A stretch of DNA of 64,000 nt, taken from Symbiodinium kawagutii (lineage: Eukaryota > Sar > Dinophyceae > Suessiales > Symbiodiniaceae). A model generated the notes under the pieces. The model ran no database searches, had not been told where the DNA came from, and was given only the letters and a program-made list of their open reading frames with translations. Positions 13,001 through 20,844 of this stretch are shown one piece after another. The position numbers were made by a program, and so were the translations under genes. Each line of letters begins with the position of its first letter. Positions within the stretch are counted from its first letter, which is position 1. The stretch lies in assembly GCA_009767595.1 (NCBI GenBank), contig VSDK01012844.1, positions 488,121 through 552,120 on the forward strand. The letters are read 5' to 3'.

Positions 13001-16000
13001 CTGACATCGCGCAACGTACTCGGGGACGCCATTCAGCAGCTCATCGGTCAAGATGTGAAGCATTGAGGCGACCGCGATGGCACAGTAGCAGCCACGCATG
13101 TCCGTCTCGCCCTCATCCTGGGTGCCACGGTGTACTCAGCTTACCATGGCCAAGGCATGGCAGACATGATATAAGTGATGGTAACTAAATTATGACCCGT
13201 GAAAACATTATAAAGCTGATGGTGACGAAGTTATGACTGGTGACTTTGTGGATTTGTCATCAGAATTCTCGCTTGACAGGGCCTCGTGGACCAGACACGA
13301 CTAAAGCGGCGTCCCAAGCCCAGGCAACCGTTGGTTGATAGGTTGACGTCCCTCAGTGGGTGGATGTTATGCAAGATCACGCAATGACACCATGACACCA
13401 TGACACCACTTGTAAGGTGGTCTTGGTTGATAGTTGTTGGTCCTAGCATGTCCCAGGTCCAAATCGAATTTAGGGCTCATGGCGACTGACCCCGCCAATA
13501 AAGCCTTCCTGTTGGGGGTCATGTTTGAGGGCGTGATAGCTAAAACATACTAAAAAGCCAGCAGTGGCATTGGAATGGATTGAGCCATGTCCACGTGGTT
13601 GAGCCAGGACCCACCCCCAACAAAAAAACACTGCATGTCTTGACGCACCCAGCTGCATGCATCTTGAAGCCTCCCTCAGAGCTCTTCATCCGCATCAGGA
13701 AGCCATACATGGCTGCACGGTCCACGACTCGATAGGCCTCCGGGGTACCTGCCACCATCAGCGCTGACACGGCTGCATATGTGGGCGCCAAGTGTGGGAG
13801 CTGCGAGGGGCCCCCTGCGAATCCTCCGGTGGGATCCTGACAATGGGCCAGGAAGGAAGCCAACTGCGGGGACCAGTGCTGCTCATCAAAGTCGCCCAAG
13901 ACCTCCATGGCATGGGAAATCCAGTAGACAAACCAAGGCCTTGAGGCGTCCAATCCACAGAAGTTGGGAGGCAGCGACATCAAGCCTTTCTTCAGCCACG
14001 CCAGGTGCTGATCCCGCTTTAGCGCCATCTCATCCTGGCGCAGAGCTGCGGAACATGCTGGGATCTCCCATGGCTATCCCCAGGATTCAGTGAAGCCGAA
14101 AACCAGCTGGTGGCCCAGCTTAAAGTGAGCCACTATCCGATACAGACGTTATCGCATCAAATTGCCCTACATCAGCCATATGGTTGGCTTCCGCTTGCGA
14201 ACCGGATCTGCAACTTCATCAGGGAAAACCTTCTGTATCACTTTACCGTCTACGTATATGGGTTTCGGTCCTAAGGCCCTGACAGAATGGCACGGTGCCA
14301 CAACCAGAGCCTGATGGTTTGACGGCATGTGAGGACGGAAGCAGCGACAACGACAAAAACAGAAACCACCGCTTCCACTACCACCACAACCACAACAACC
14401 ACAGCGTCAACAGCATCTGCGATGTCAACGGTGGCAACGACAACAATGATGACGACAACGACGACGATGATGACGACGACGACAATGAGCGCACCACCAC
14501 CAGTGCATCAGCAGCCACGAGAAAGAAACATGGACAATCAAACCCAAGCCCGCCCGCCCCAACGACTTTTCCATCCACCAGCCACTCCTCACGCAAGCCG
14601 CTGAGCCACACATGCTTGAAGAAGGCCAAAACGCTCTCCTCAGGGTGAGTAGTCAAGCCATCCCAAAAAATCATGCGCATCTCATCATAAACCACCGGCT
14701 TCTTGACTGCACAACTGTAGCAACAACAACTGGCCTGCTGCAAGAAAATGCAACCATAAGCCTGCAGTTTAAGACAATGATCATACCCCCCAATCACCCT
14801 ACCAATGGTCATGACAGTGGACAACATCGGCAATCTGTACTGGTCCCACGGACTACTGCAGCGACCCAACCAGTGCCGAACAAAATGGCTCCTGCTCAAG
14901 TCTGTCCATTTCCCAACGACCCCAAGTGTGATTGAATGGGCAATTGCAAGGCTAACAACCACCGGATTGAGAATAGGCCATCTGTCAGTAGCCATCGAAT
15001 TCAATCACCAACGGAGGCCAACCTGCCCAATTGTTTCAGATTGGAAGTAGGAAGGTATTCCAAGGTATTCATCAGATAGCAACGCATTTGAATGGCTCTC
15101 CCATGGTCTTCAGATGAAACATTAGAATACATGTCTGCAATTATTCATTAGAATGAATATCCTGCAGATATCAATGGTTTCTGGCTCTGGCTTTCTTGGA
15201 TTCAGAAGTTCCTGTCCTCACAAGCTTGCTGATCCTGAGAGGTCAGAGTCTCTGGTCCATCGAGCACCACTGGCATGGCGGGTTCCGGCACTGTACAGCG
15301 CTTGGGGCGCGGTGCACCCTCAGCAACCCTGCTGTTGGAATCATGGGTGATGATATCAAGATTCTATGGATCCCAGTTCTATGGATTCCAGTTCTATGGA
15401 TTCTACTCATCTAAAGCTGCTTTTTGATGACATTTTGAGTCACTTCGAGTCGACGATCAGGATGACCTTGAGGAATGGATGTTTCTTGACTGCAAATCTC
15501 TCTCCTACACTACTACCTGGCAGAGCCAAATCCGTGGAGAAAGGATGCAACCGAGCAAAGAGTTGCATCGCATGCGCTGGCATTCACACATACAAACCAT
15601 TCCAGATAAAATTATGGCTACGAAAGCTCAAGGGCAAACAAGTAGGTAGCGCTTGGGTACAACCGCTGGGCAACAAGTGGTAGAAAACGATAGTTCAAAT
15701 ACATCAACATCAATAAATTTGCATGTAAATATCGAAATAAAGGTAGTATAGGTGTATATTTACCCTTTAGAAATATATATATATATATATACGTATTTAG
15801 AGAGGCATATGGATTTATATGTATATGTCTGCGCATGCACATAACCCCAAACTGCTAGCTGCCACAGGTGCTGAGGCTGGCAGAGCTGCCCCCAACATCA
15901 GCAAAGGTCCTATCATCTGCTGGGTTTACAACACATCTGGGTGGCTTGTTGGAAAACAATAGCGGCTGAAGAGGTCAGGCGCTACTTTTTAATGGTTAAT

Positions 16001-18146
16001 TTTCAACCATTAACTACCAGGTGCTTAATAACTGTGATTAATGGTTGGGAAGAGGCCATACCCAGCCTGGTCAAATTCCAAGCCACCAGTCAGCTCTACC
16101 CAGCCCAAGCTACCAACCAACACCTCACCTCTTCCACGTGCACCTCCCCGTTGCAGCTACGCGTCAGGGCCAACTGCCAGCCGTGCAAGAAGGCCACCGT
16201 GAGACCGGAGGCGAACTGCCCAACACTGGAGATCAAGTAGCCCAAGCCCGCGCTCATGAAGATCTGCACCTGGCAACATTGGGGATGCACCAGGCCGTGT
16301 CACTGTGGAGCAGCCCTAGGATCCCTATAGGTATCCCAGGGCGTGGCCGGACCTGAGCGATGTCCATCTCCAACTTGGCCGCCAAGCCTGCTGGCTCGTG
16401 GGTATCGAACCAGCTGATGTCCAGGGACAACACCTTGGCTGTGGCACCATTGCCCAACCCCCATGGCAGGGTTGGAATCCTTGGCCTCAAGGAACCCCTG
16501 CCCACACACAGAAGCCCTGGTATACTCGGGTGGTGCCTGGAGAGGTTGGAGATTCGGAATTCACAGTGGCTTGAACGCAAAACCCACAAGCATGGGGTTC
16601 ATGATATATTCACTGATGAAAATGGCGCAGAATTCAACTACACAACTAACGAAACAATGGCGCAGCTGAGGCGCCGATTTCAGGAAGAGCAGCTGCCACC
16701 TGAGCGCCTGATTGGCTGAAGCCCACATCAAGGAGGTCTGCCAGGCCCAGGCCAACAAGAACTGCGCAAGGGCCTTGTTCGAGTGCTGGTGATGATGGTT
16801 GAGGATGGTTGGTGATGGTGCATGGTGGTTGATGGTGGGTAATGATGATTAGTGACGGTTGGTGATGGTTAATGATGATTAATGATGGTGGTTGGTGATG
16901 GCTTGAGGATGGCTTGATGCTTAATTAATTATGGTCAGTGATGGTTGGTGATGATTGGTGATGGTCCAAGAAGTCCATCAACTAAGCAAAAGTCAAAAAA
17001 ATGTCAATTGTGGGCTTAGGGAATTTATTTGAGCTGCAAGTCGAGCACTGTCCAAGAGGAAGGCTTGGGCTGACAGCCCAGCGTGACACATCCCAGGCAC
17101 CAAGGTGGTGATGCACATGAGCACGCTGCGCATCTTGGTCAACACATCGCCTGCAGGACATTTTCTTGGGGCCAAGTTCTGGCTTCCATGGACCTCACAA
17201 TTGTTGGCCTCGTTCTACTGACCATCAACCAGCCAACAATTCGGGTTGATGGTCAACAATCTCCACTCATGGCTTCAACAATTTCTTGGTCAACGCATCA
17301 CCAATTCGGGCTTCAGAATGTTCAACATATCTCCACTCCATGTGAGCTGCAAAAAAAAAAAAACTACCTGGGAGATTGTTGATGGCAGCTGTAAAATCAG
17401 GGGTGCCATCAATTTCAGGGGCCCCATCATGTCCGGGCAAAGCCAGTCAATCCTTATGAACCCGGCACGCGGCCCTACGTTCCAACCATAATCATGCTTG
17501 TCTACCATTTAGTTTGGACACTCCTCTCCTTGCCCCCCGTTTCAGGGGCTATAGGGGCTATAGGGATACCCCCTGGCTCCTTAGATCCCTCCCAACCCCC
17601 AGCCGTTTGGGGTGCACATCGGCATCAGCACCTGGATCGCTGGTCGTGAGGACATTCACCGCGCGCCCGGTGAACATGGCGATCAACGGGGCTGAAGCGC
17701 CCTGCAACAGTGCTAGGAAGCTCCCCAGGAACAAGCAGATCTTTTCGCACCACGTGGTCTGGGACAGCACCTCGAAGTTTCCAGGCTCCTGGGGCGAGCG
17801 GAACCTCCTAGTGGCCCCGAAGAACGTGTGAATCATTGGGGATGGCAGCTTGCAAAAACCAGATGTCGACTCCTCTTCTTCTTCCTCAGTTGGTGCATGT
17901 CATGGTCAGAATCAGACTCACAGCTTCAAGATGGGTTTGCAATCGTCAAAACCTACGCGGTAATAAAAACGAGAATCAAAACGTGGGGAGAGCAACCAAC
18001 GAAAAGAAATGAAACCTTGCACTTAGTGCCCCCAACCAGGTGCACTAACGGAAAAGCACAGAAATCACCAATTGGTAGGGAACGGTTGGCCGAGGTGCAT
18101 CAGACTCACTGCTGGACACCTCCTCGTAGTCTCCATTCTCCGACAT
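969..18146 (-). CDS. ABC transporter, subfamily B (MDR/P-glycoprotein type), 5' two thirds; runs off left edge
   Basis: ATP-driven membrane exporter of the full-transporter type. Twenty-one minus-strand exons (listed separately) join into 766 codons without a stop. They encode a short acidic N-terminus, TM1-TM6, a complete first nucleotide-binding domain, a linker rich in D/E/S, and the start of the second transmembrane domain. Visible motifs are the coupling-loop [22 protein letters not shown]-loop region FRYPSRPD, Walker [11 protein letters not shown]-loop [11 protein letters not shown], Walker [13 protein letters not shown] and H-loop SIAHRLTT. The LSGGQ signature is replaced by [12 protein letters not shown] sequence. 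Length and spacing between motifs agree with animal and plant ABCB proteins. Junction phases fit at every intron except intron 14. Intron donors are a mix of GT, GC and GA. Intron 6 (9685-16162) contains a complete farnesyltransferase beta gene. The second nucleotide-binding domain lies outside the window. Substrate cannot be inferred. Confidence 0.93.
1310..1389 (-). CDS. ABCB exon 20 (coupling loop 3)
   Basis: Encodes [26 protein letters not shown], matching GE-x-L-T-x-RLR-x-x-x-F-x-x-x-L-x-QD-x-x-(W/F)FD of ABCB second halves. Acceptor CAG|GAGGGT, donor CCTGA|GTTGCT. Confidence 0.9.
1822..1977 (-). CDS. ABCB exon 19 (TM7-TM8)
   Basis: Encodes [20 protein letters not shown] and [32 protein letters not shown]. 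Acceptor AAG|GCCTAC. The donor CAG|GAGAGG is GA type and is needed to join EGISLRLR. Confidence 0.92.
2061..2090. repeat. 10-bp tandem repeat, three copies
   Basis: Three perfect copies of CATGTGTCAA in the intron between ABCB exons 18 and 19. Confidence 0.95.
2152..2332 (-). CDS. ABCB exon 18 (linker and TM7)
   Basis: Linker [17 protein letters not shown], then [12 protein letters not shown] and TM7 ([20 protein letters not shown]). Acceptor GGAG|GAGCC, canonical donor CAG|GTGGAT. The basic/acidic linker between the two halves is typical of full-length ABCB proteins. Confidence 0.9.
2375..3800. other. Intron 17 of the ABC gene
   Basis: Between ABCB exons 17 and 18. It contains an A/T-rich stretch of TAAGATTAGTAAGA-like words (2375-2515) and degenerate GGTTAACTATGG words (2720-2780). 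No other gene recognised. Confidence 0.6.
3848..3958 (-). CDS. ABCB exon 17 (end of nucleotide-binding domain 1)
   Basis: Encodes [20 protein letters not shown] then [16 protein letters not shown], the usual C-terminal strand and helix of an ABCB nucleotide-binding domain. Acceptor CCAG|GATTT, donor TTGCA|GCCGGG (GC type). Confidence 0.95.
4300..4391 (-). CDS. ABCB exon 16 (H-loop)
   Basis: Encodes [20 protein letters not shown] then [10 protein letters not shown], with the switch histidine. Acceptor GCAG|GCGACC. The donor GACCA|GAGCCT is GA type: CA plus G restores Gln before IYLLSEGR. Confidence 0.95.
4854..4969 (-). CDS. ABCB exon 15 (signature position, Walker B, D-loop)
   Basis: Encodes [20 protein letters not shown] then [18 protein letters not shown]. 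Walker B aspartate and catalytic glutamate ([11 protein letters not shown]) are present. The LSGGQ signature that should precede the QR is not. Acceptor CAG|GTGGC, donor CAG|GCCGTC (GC type). Confidence 0.95.
5335..5434 (-). CDS. ABCB exon 14 (helical subdomain)
   Basis: Encodes [33 protein letters not shown], the segment between Q-loop and signature. Acceptor GAG|GCCATC is clear. The 3' end falls in a G-rich run (ACGGGGCGGGG). No GT, GC or GA donor gives the phase needed by exon 15, so this end may be off by one or two bases or the run may be misassembled. Confidence 0.85.
5978..6120 (-). mobile_element. tRNA-derived SINE (DinoSINE-like)
   Basis: On the minus strand this begins GGGGGCCGGTATGGTCTAGTGG (A-box TGGTCTAGTGG), with a B-box GGTTCGATCCC about 40 bases later. 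The spacing fits the two internal RNA polymerase III promoter boxes of a tRNA. The acceptor-stem ends do not pair, so it is not a functional tRNA. A GC-rich body follows, with GGGCAGC and GCTGCCC arms around AAGGGGATGAG. tRNA-headed SINEs are known in dinoflagellates; identity to a named family was not checked. It sits in an ABCB intron in the same orientation as the gene. Confidence 0.75.
6479..6621 (-). CDS. ABCB exon 13 (Q-loop)
   Basis: Encodes [20 protein letters not shown], then [23 protein letters not shown]. The Gln of YVGQ is the Q-loop residue. Acceptor GAG|GTTTC, donor AAG|GCCACA (GC type). Confidence 0.96.
7032..7097 (-). CDS. ABCB exon 12 (Walker A)
   Basis: Encodes [20 protein letters not shown] followed by E and the first base of an Arg codon: the P-loop that binds ATP phosphates. 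Acceptor GCAG|GTCAG. The donor GAGC|GCAACT is GC type, giving LLERFYDP with exon 13. Confidence 0.97.
7415..7549 (-). CDS. ABCB exon 11 (nucleotide-binding domain 1, A-loop)
   Basis: Encodes a DDDD-rich linker, then [19 protein letters not shown] and [12 protein letters not shown]. The Tyr of FRYPSRPD is the A-loop aromatic residue. Acceptor GCAG|GCTTC. The donor AAAG|GCACAA is GC type and yields [17 protein letters not shown] with exon 12. Confidence 0.96.
7869..7935. repeat. CTGCTGGTG / GCTGCTGGT tandem repeats
   Basis: Imperfect 9- and 12-base repeats within intron 10 of the ABC gene. They produce long chance ORFs of Gly/Ala or Thr/Ser on both strands, which are not genes. Confidence 0.85.
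8229..8326 (-). CDS. ABCB exon 10 (TM6 to nucleotide-binding domain 1)
   Basis: Encodes [32 protein letters not shown], the helix linking TM6 to the first nucleotide-binding domain. Acceptor CAG|GTTCAG, donor GAGG|GTGGCT. Confidence 0.88.
8552..8729 (-). CDS. ABCB exon 9 (TM5-TM6)
   Basis: Begins [20 protein letters not shown] and continues [15 protein letters not shown] to [11 protein letters not shown]. This is TM5, the external loop and TM6. The acceptor is GAG|CCAGG or four bases later. The donor ACGGG|GATCTC is of GA type and is required to reach exon 10 in frame. Confidence 0.88.
8768..8875. mobile_element. Family A inverted-repeat element (copy 1)
   Basis: About 108 bp, ends GGCGGTTTTTCAAT and ATTGAGAAACCGCC, with an interior like the other family A copies (GGTTGGTTTATTGCTATAAAT...GGATGATTTGGGGGCACC). 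Confidence 0.8.
9074..9167 (-). CDS. ABCB exon 8 (coupling loop 2)
   Basis: Encodes [20 protein letters not shown] and [11 protein letters not shown], equivalent to the EE-x-L-x-x-IRTV-x-AF motif of ABCB proteins. Acceptor GAG|GAG, donor AGTG|GTGGAA. Confidence 0.95.
9433..9457. repeat. (GA)n microsatellite
   Basis: About 12 GA dinucleotides in ABCB intron 7. Confidence 0.95.
9567..9684 (-). CDS. ABCB exon 7 (TM4 and coupling loop 2 lead)
   Basis: Encodes [20 protein letters not shown] and the following loop ending [11 protein letters not shown]. Acceptor GAG|GATTG. The donor is GAG|GAGCTG: a GA donor is needed to give the conserved [13 protein letters not shown] when joined to exon 8. Confidence 0.93.
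9685..11702. other. Between the nested farnesyltransferase gene stop and ABCB exon 7
   Basis: Lies inside ABCB intron 6. It contains one coding-like minus-strand stretch at about 10922-11060 (see separate entry) and a GC-rich segment at about 10180-10330. On the minus strand that segment resembles a decayed copy of the SINE at 6 kb (GGGCAGC...GGGATG...GCTGCC). Confidence 0.5.
10922..11060 (-). CDS. Unassigned exon candidate inside ABCB intron 6
   Basis: Open minus-strand frame reading [18 protein letters not shown] and then [20 protein letters not shown]. Composition and hydrophilic pattern look coding. It lies downstream of the farnesyltransferase stop codon and upstream of ABCB exon 7. The ABCB frame joins perfectly without it, and I do not recognise the family. 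It could be an alternative exon, a remnant, or chance. Confidence 0.3.
11703..11847 (-). CDS. FNTB: FNTB terminal exon with stop
   Basis: Encodes [20 protein letters not shown], then [20 protein letters not shown] and GFWVASE followed by TAG. Acceptor CCAG|GTACG. The family's usual C-terminal P-x-x-NI-x-x-DK motif is recognisable in changed form. Confidence 0.92.
11703..14638 (-). CDS. FNTB: Protein farnesyltransferase subunit beta, nested in an ABCB intron
   Basis: Catalytic subunit that, with the alpha subunit, attaches farnesyl to the cysteine of C-terminal CaaX motifs in the cytosol. Five clear exons (12-14 kb) plus a probable 9-codon 5' exon join without a stop. The 359 codons from exon 2 to the stop agree in length with the catalytic core of animal and plant FNTB. 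Visible features: SRPWFVYW, the repeated GG(F/I/L) alpha-alpha barrel helices ([59 protein letters not shown]), zinc ligands Asp and Cys in [10 protein letters not shown], and zinc ligand His in FYHTC. The C-terminus [18 protein letters not shown] matches the family's closing segment. Donors are GT, GC, GT, GC and GC in order. The gene lies wholly in ABCB intron 6 on the same strand. The N-terminal exon bearing ATG was not identified. A geranylgeranyltransferase beta is less likely given [12 protein letters not shown] and the C-terminus. Confidence 0.95.
12022..12293 (-). CDS. FNTB: FNTB exon 5 (zinc site)
   Basis: Encodes [20 protein letters not shown] through [19 protein letters not shown] and [20 protein letters not shown]. 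It holds all three zinc ligands expected for the family. Acceptor GCAG|GGCCGC, donor TTTGA|GCCATT (GC type). Confidence 0.97.
12463..12591 (-). CDS. FNTB: FNTB exon 4
   Basis: Encodes [20 protein letters not shown], ending [10 protein letters not shown]. Acceptor GAG|GCACAT. The donor CAG|GCCACT is GC type and gives the conserved GGFQGR-x-NKLVD. Confidence 0.97.
12962..13117 (-). CDS. FNTB: FNTB exon 3
   Basis: Encodes [20 protein letters not shown] then [18 protein letters not shown]. Acceptor CCAG|GATGAG, canonical donor GAG|GTGCTG. Confidence 0.96.
13657..14034 (-). CDS. FNTB: FNTB exon 2 (126 codons)
   Basis: Begins [18 protein letters not shown] and contains [39 protein letters not shown] and [13 protein letters not shown]. 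Acceptor CCAG|GATGAG. The donor CAT|GCAGCT is GC type: only this join gives [15 protein letters not shown], parallel to the plant FRMHDMGEMDVRACY. It is the longest exon in the window. Confidence 0.97.
14329..14500. repeat. ACA/ACG/GAC-rich trinucleotide stretch
   Basis: Degenerate ACAACAACC and GACGACGAC repeats. Opposite-strand ORFs here (Ser/Leu or Thr runs) are repeat-driven. Confidence 0.85.
14612..14638 (-). CDS. FNTB: FNTB 5' exon candidate
   Basis: Nine codons, ESVLAFFKH, flanked by GAG|GAG and CAT|GTGTGG and in phase with the next exon. Position and length fit the helix before the RD-x-HL-x-WLKKGL segment. Too short to be certain. Confidence 0.4.
14660..16162. other. 5' part of ABCB intron 6, upstream of FNTB
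   Basis: A promoter and 5' exon for FNTB should lie here, but none can be shown. The stretch includes a threefold 15-bp repeat (CTATGGATTCCAGTT, 15361-15406) and a (TA)n run (15775-15800). Confidence 0.5.
16163..16269 (-). CDS. ABCB exon 6 (TM3), followed by the 6.5 kb nested-gene intron
   Basis: Encodes [20 protein letters not shown] and [10 protein letters not shown], the TM3 region with the family GW(Q/K)L motif. The donor is GAC|GCGTAG (GC type). Joining AC to the G that opens exon 7 restores ACG (Thr) and a spacing of 47 residues from GW to AEE; human ABCB1 has 46. Confidence 0.9.
16353..16433 (-). CDS. ABCB exon 5 (first coupling loop)
   Basis: Twenty-seven codons beginning [16 protein letters not shown], the highly conserved intracellular loop 1 of ABCB proteins, ending EMDIAQ. 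Acceptor AAG|GTG, canonical donor CAG|GTCC. Confidence 0.95.
16675..16773 (-). CDS. ABCB exon 4 (TM2)
   Basis: Encodes [20 protein letters not shown] and the following [13 protein letters not shown]. This aligns with ABCB TM2 and the helix running to the first coupling loop. Acceptor AAG|GCC, donor TCG|GCGCC (GC type). Confidence 0.75.
16790..16975. repeat. Degenerate GGTTGGTGATGGT repeats
   Basis: Loosely repeated GATGGTTGGTGATGGTTAATGAT words in ABCB intron 3. A similar tract is at 19680-19825. Confidence 0.8.
17101..17150 (-). CDS. ABCB exon 3 (before TM2)
   Basis: Fifty bases, acceptor CAG|GCGATG, donor TTG|GTGCCT. Encodes [16 protein letters not shown], the lead-in to TM2. Both phases match the neighbouring exons. 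Confidence 0.7.
17523..17602 (-). mobile_element. Family E inverted-repeat element (reverse copy)
   Basis: CCTTGCCCCCCGTTTCAGGG through GATACCCCCTGGCTCC. The same words, reverse-complemented, occur at 36.5, 61.0 and 63.3 kb (GGAGCCAGGGGTATCC ... CCAGGAGCTACCAGG). Confidence 0.65.
17632..17770 (-). CDS. ABCB exon 2 (TM1)
   Basis: Acceptor AG|GTG, donor CAG|GTGCTG. Encodes [14 protein letters not shown] followed by TM1 ([21 protein letters not shown]), matching the start of an ABCB transmembrane domain. Confidence 0.85.
18069..18146 (-). CDS. ABCB exon 1 (start codon, acidic N-terminus)
   Basis: ATG at 18146-18144 followed by 26 codons beginning [13 protein letters not shown]. It ends TTG before a GT donor and joins exon 2 in phase 0. 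The frame stays open upstream, so an earlier start is possible. This ATG was chosen because the hydrophilic, acidic N-terminus before TM1 is typical of the family. Confidence 0.7.
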
Positions 18147-18506
18147 GGCCAAGTGCTTGAGCACACCGGCGCGCTGGTTAGCCACTCGCCCGGAAGCCCA
18201 AAACTGCTTGAGCAATGAGGTGAGTGCAAAGGCTGTGGGTCCACAGCATTTGTCCCGATCAAAATGGCCAGTTGTGAACATGACTGTAAGTGCTCAATTG
18301 AGAGAAATACCTGTGTTGGCACGTCTGAAAGCAATCCCTGAATGACATGGAAAGTGGACAACAGAAGAAAAAATTAGCTCGGCTACCCTTGGGTCCAAAC
18401 AGCCGGGAACCAGCCAAAATGCATCGTAGGAAGGGTGCAAATTATCTGCAAATGAGTGTGCATGGAGGAATTGAATGGAGAAGCGCACTCACAGACCAAT
18501 AAGACT

Positions 18507-18508
<2 letters not shown>

Positions 18509-18575
<67 letters not shown>

Positions 18576-18600
18576 ACAGACAGACAAACAGGCAGACAGA
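18509..18600. repeat. (GACA)n/(GGCA)n tetranucleotide array
   Basis: About 23 tetranucleotide units, GACA with an internal block of GGCA, in the 5' region of the ABC gene. It gives Cys/Leu/Ser/Val chance ORFs on the minus strand. Confidence 0.95.
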
Positions 18601-19959
18601 ACAAATAGATAGATAGCTATAGGTAGGCAAGCAAATCGATATACTTAAGTATCGTTTTGCCTCCGTAGCTGATAGTCTCGTTGGTAGTTCAACTCTATAT
18701 CTGGAATCCACTGGTCATGTCAATCATGGATCTCAGAGTCATAGGTGACTTGCCCGCCAACTGCGGTATTTTGATACCCCTTTATTCCCCCCATCTTTGA
18801 TTCTAGTGTATTCCTGAAGCCTAGTATGCCGAGCTGATTTTTTTGGCCCTATCCCAAAGACTGCCAGCCATGTTCAATTCTCCTCGTATTCCATGCTTAC
18901 TACATCCTGTCTTCTGATTGCCCATATCCCTAATCTTGTTGGTCCCAAAAAAATTGGTTGGCTCGCTCTCTCTCTCTCTCTCTCGTTCTCTGAATTATTT
19001 TTGTTGGCAATATAAGGCTAGTATATTCACATATATAGATATACACCTAATTTTGCTGTGCATATCCCTATTCTTTTGCTGGTGACCTGTCATTAGTTGC
19101 ATCTCCTCACGGTCCCAGGTTTGGACCAACCCAGCCTGCGGCCATCTGAGCCTGCGCGGCACTCTTCGGTGGGGCCATTGAGGCAACCTCAGTGAGACCA
19201 AGCGGAAACCATGGCTTCGTTTCGTCACGTCAGAATTTTCATCGGTGGTGGTGGCTGAGGTCCATCATCTATGGTAGTTTATGGTTTTATACCGGCCTAT
19301 TGGCCATAAACAAATAGGAATAGGATCCATCAACAACTGTTGTTAGTTGTTAGGTCTGCCAAACAATGACGCAGAATTCCCTGGTTGGTGCTTGCACCAA
19401 TCCTGTGAATAATACTCATCAACCAACGAAACATTTGTTGATACATTTGTGAAAATGAAAAAAAAATCAATCAAACCACCAACCAATAGTTGTTTAACCA
19501 CTATTGTTGCTTGCTATCCCCTATTTTTCGCCATATACCATGGTTTCCCGACAAAACCACCAACCAGTGACTCTCATGGCCACGGGGCTTGGGACTCCGG
19601 GCAACACCCTCGGCCTGCTTACGGTTGGTGACCTCAACAGAGGAGTGGCTCATGGCCAATGTTGGTTGCTGATGGTCAATGATGGCACCATGGGGGTGGA
19701 TGGTGGTTAATGGTGGTTGATGGTGGCTCATGGTGAAAAAAAGTGGTTAAATGGATGTTAATGGTGGTTGATGGTGGTTGATGGTGGGTAATGATGATTA
19801 ATGTTGGTTGATGAGTTAGTGATGGTTTTGGATTCTTCTTTGCTACGTTTCCGACCGCTCGCCCGGCTTTCATTGGACCTGCTGCTTCGGAAGTTTGCAA
19901 CGCTAAGTTCTAGAGCATAGACAGCCATCAAACGCGCATGAAAAACCTTCCCGTAGCCT

Positions 19960-20130
19960 TTGGGTGGCGCTTGGCCCAGCAATCTGACAGCACCTTCCGC
20001 AGCACTTCAAGGATCTTCCCGAGGCCTTTCGGGAAACTATATCTATGATCAATCTGTCAAGCCCGGTCCCCCCTTTGCCAACCAAAGCCACCGCATCACG
20101 GATCACAACGGACAGCTCTGAGCCATAGCT
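19960..20130 (-). CDS. Unassigned minus-strand exon candidate
   Basis: Open frame including SYGSELSVVIRDAVALVGKG and GTGLDRLIIDIVSRKAS. Another open frame in the same place reads GKILEVLRKVLSDCWAKRHP. One of them may be a terminal exon of the oxidoreductase gene, but I cannot match either to the family. Confidence 0.25.
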
Positions 20131-20769
20131 GGGCCCTGGAAGCGCAAGGTGAATGAAACATAGGGAACAAGCAGAGACTACCCTTTGGTCAACAGGGCAA
20201 TGGAGAATCCACCATTTCTAGCTGCTTTTTAAAGGGTTTCCCATATAGAAAATGATGATTTTCCATTCAACTGCTAGTAGACCAGGGGGTAGAGCCGAGG
20301 GTAGATGGTTGATGGTCGGTCAACATTGGTGAGGTCATGCCATCTAATGCACCTTGAACAAGGGTGCATCAACTCAATGAGTAGCAACTCACTCAACAAT
20401 AACACAATGTGACCCAAAATGCGCTCCCTTCGCACTCTTCGAACTACCGTGGGATCCAGGTGGCTCAAAGGACTCTCTGAAACTGCTGTGCCATCTCTGC
20501 AGGCGCTCACAGGTTGCTGCTGCCCAAACCGATGCCGGGCAGCCACACCCACAATGGCTGCTATGGCTATAATGGTTACATCATTGCGGGCATCTTATAT
20601 TTCACTAGAAGTACGGTTTTGATACGGGCACATTGTGTGGCTTCATAGGTGCCACACGGTATGACTCGCTACAGCTAACGGTGCTTCACTGGCACATCAT
20701 GGTAATTGATAGCAAGCAATTTAGGAGAGGCCTCCGCCACCACGACTCCCTACTGGCCCTTCACCCAAC

Positions 20770-20844
20770 CTGATTGACTCTGCTCAAACAGTTCACAGCT
20801 CCGCCGAAGGATGCGGCCCTCGGCGATGGGAAGGTCCAAGGAAA
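20770..20844 (-). CDS. Oxidoreductase exon, RRS motif
   Basis: Encodes SLDLPIAEGRILRRSCELFE QSQS, resembling (A)P-x-x-MA-x-x-N-x-RIVRRS-x-AL of the family. Acceptor GCAG|TTTCC (not AG|G), donor TCAG|GTTGGG. Confidence 0.65.

Larger units (their letters stand above)
18147..20700. other. Spacer between the ABC gene start and the oxidoreductase gene end
   Basis: Both genes are on the minus strand, so this holds the 3' end of one and the 5' region of the other. It contains a CAGA/GCAG tetranucleotide array, a (TC)n run (18966-18983) and degenerate GGTTGATGGTGG repeats (19680-19825). Possible terminal exons of the oxidoreductase lie at about 19960-20560, but none could be proved. Confidence 0.5.

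Noticed and set aside
14378..15004. 208-codon minus-strand ORF upstream of FNTB
   Set aside because: Ends in a Ser/Leu run from the GAC repeat and has no family match. Only a 9-codon piece (14612-14638) fits the FNTB splice phase.
969..18146. Two separate ABC half-genes flanking FNTB instead of one gene with a nested gene
   Set aside because: Exons 6 and 7 join in phase with correct motif spacing and no missing or duplicated segment. The right part has no stop or terminal exon, and the left part has no start. One interrupted gene is simpler, though misassembly is not excluded.
18383..18711. Cys/Leu/Ser-rich minus-strand ORFs
   Set aside because: Translation of the GACA/GGCA tetranucleotide array.
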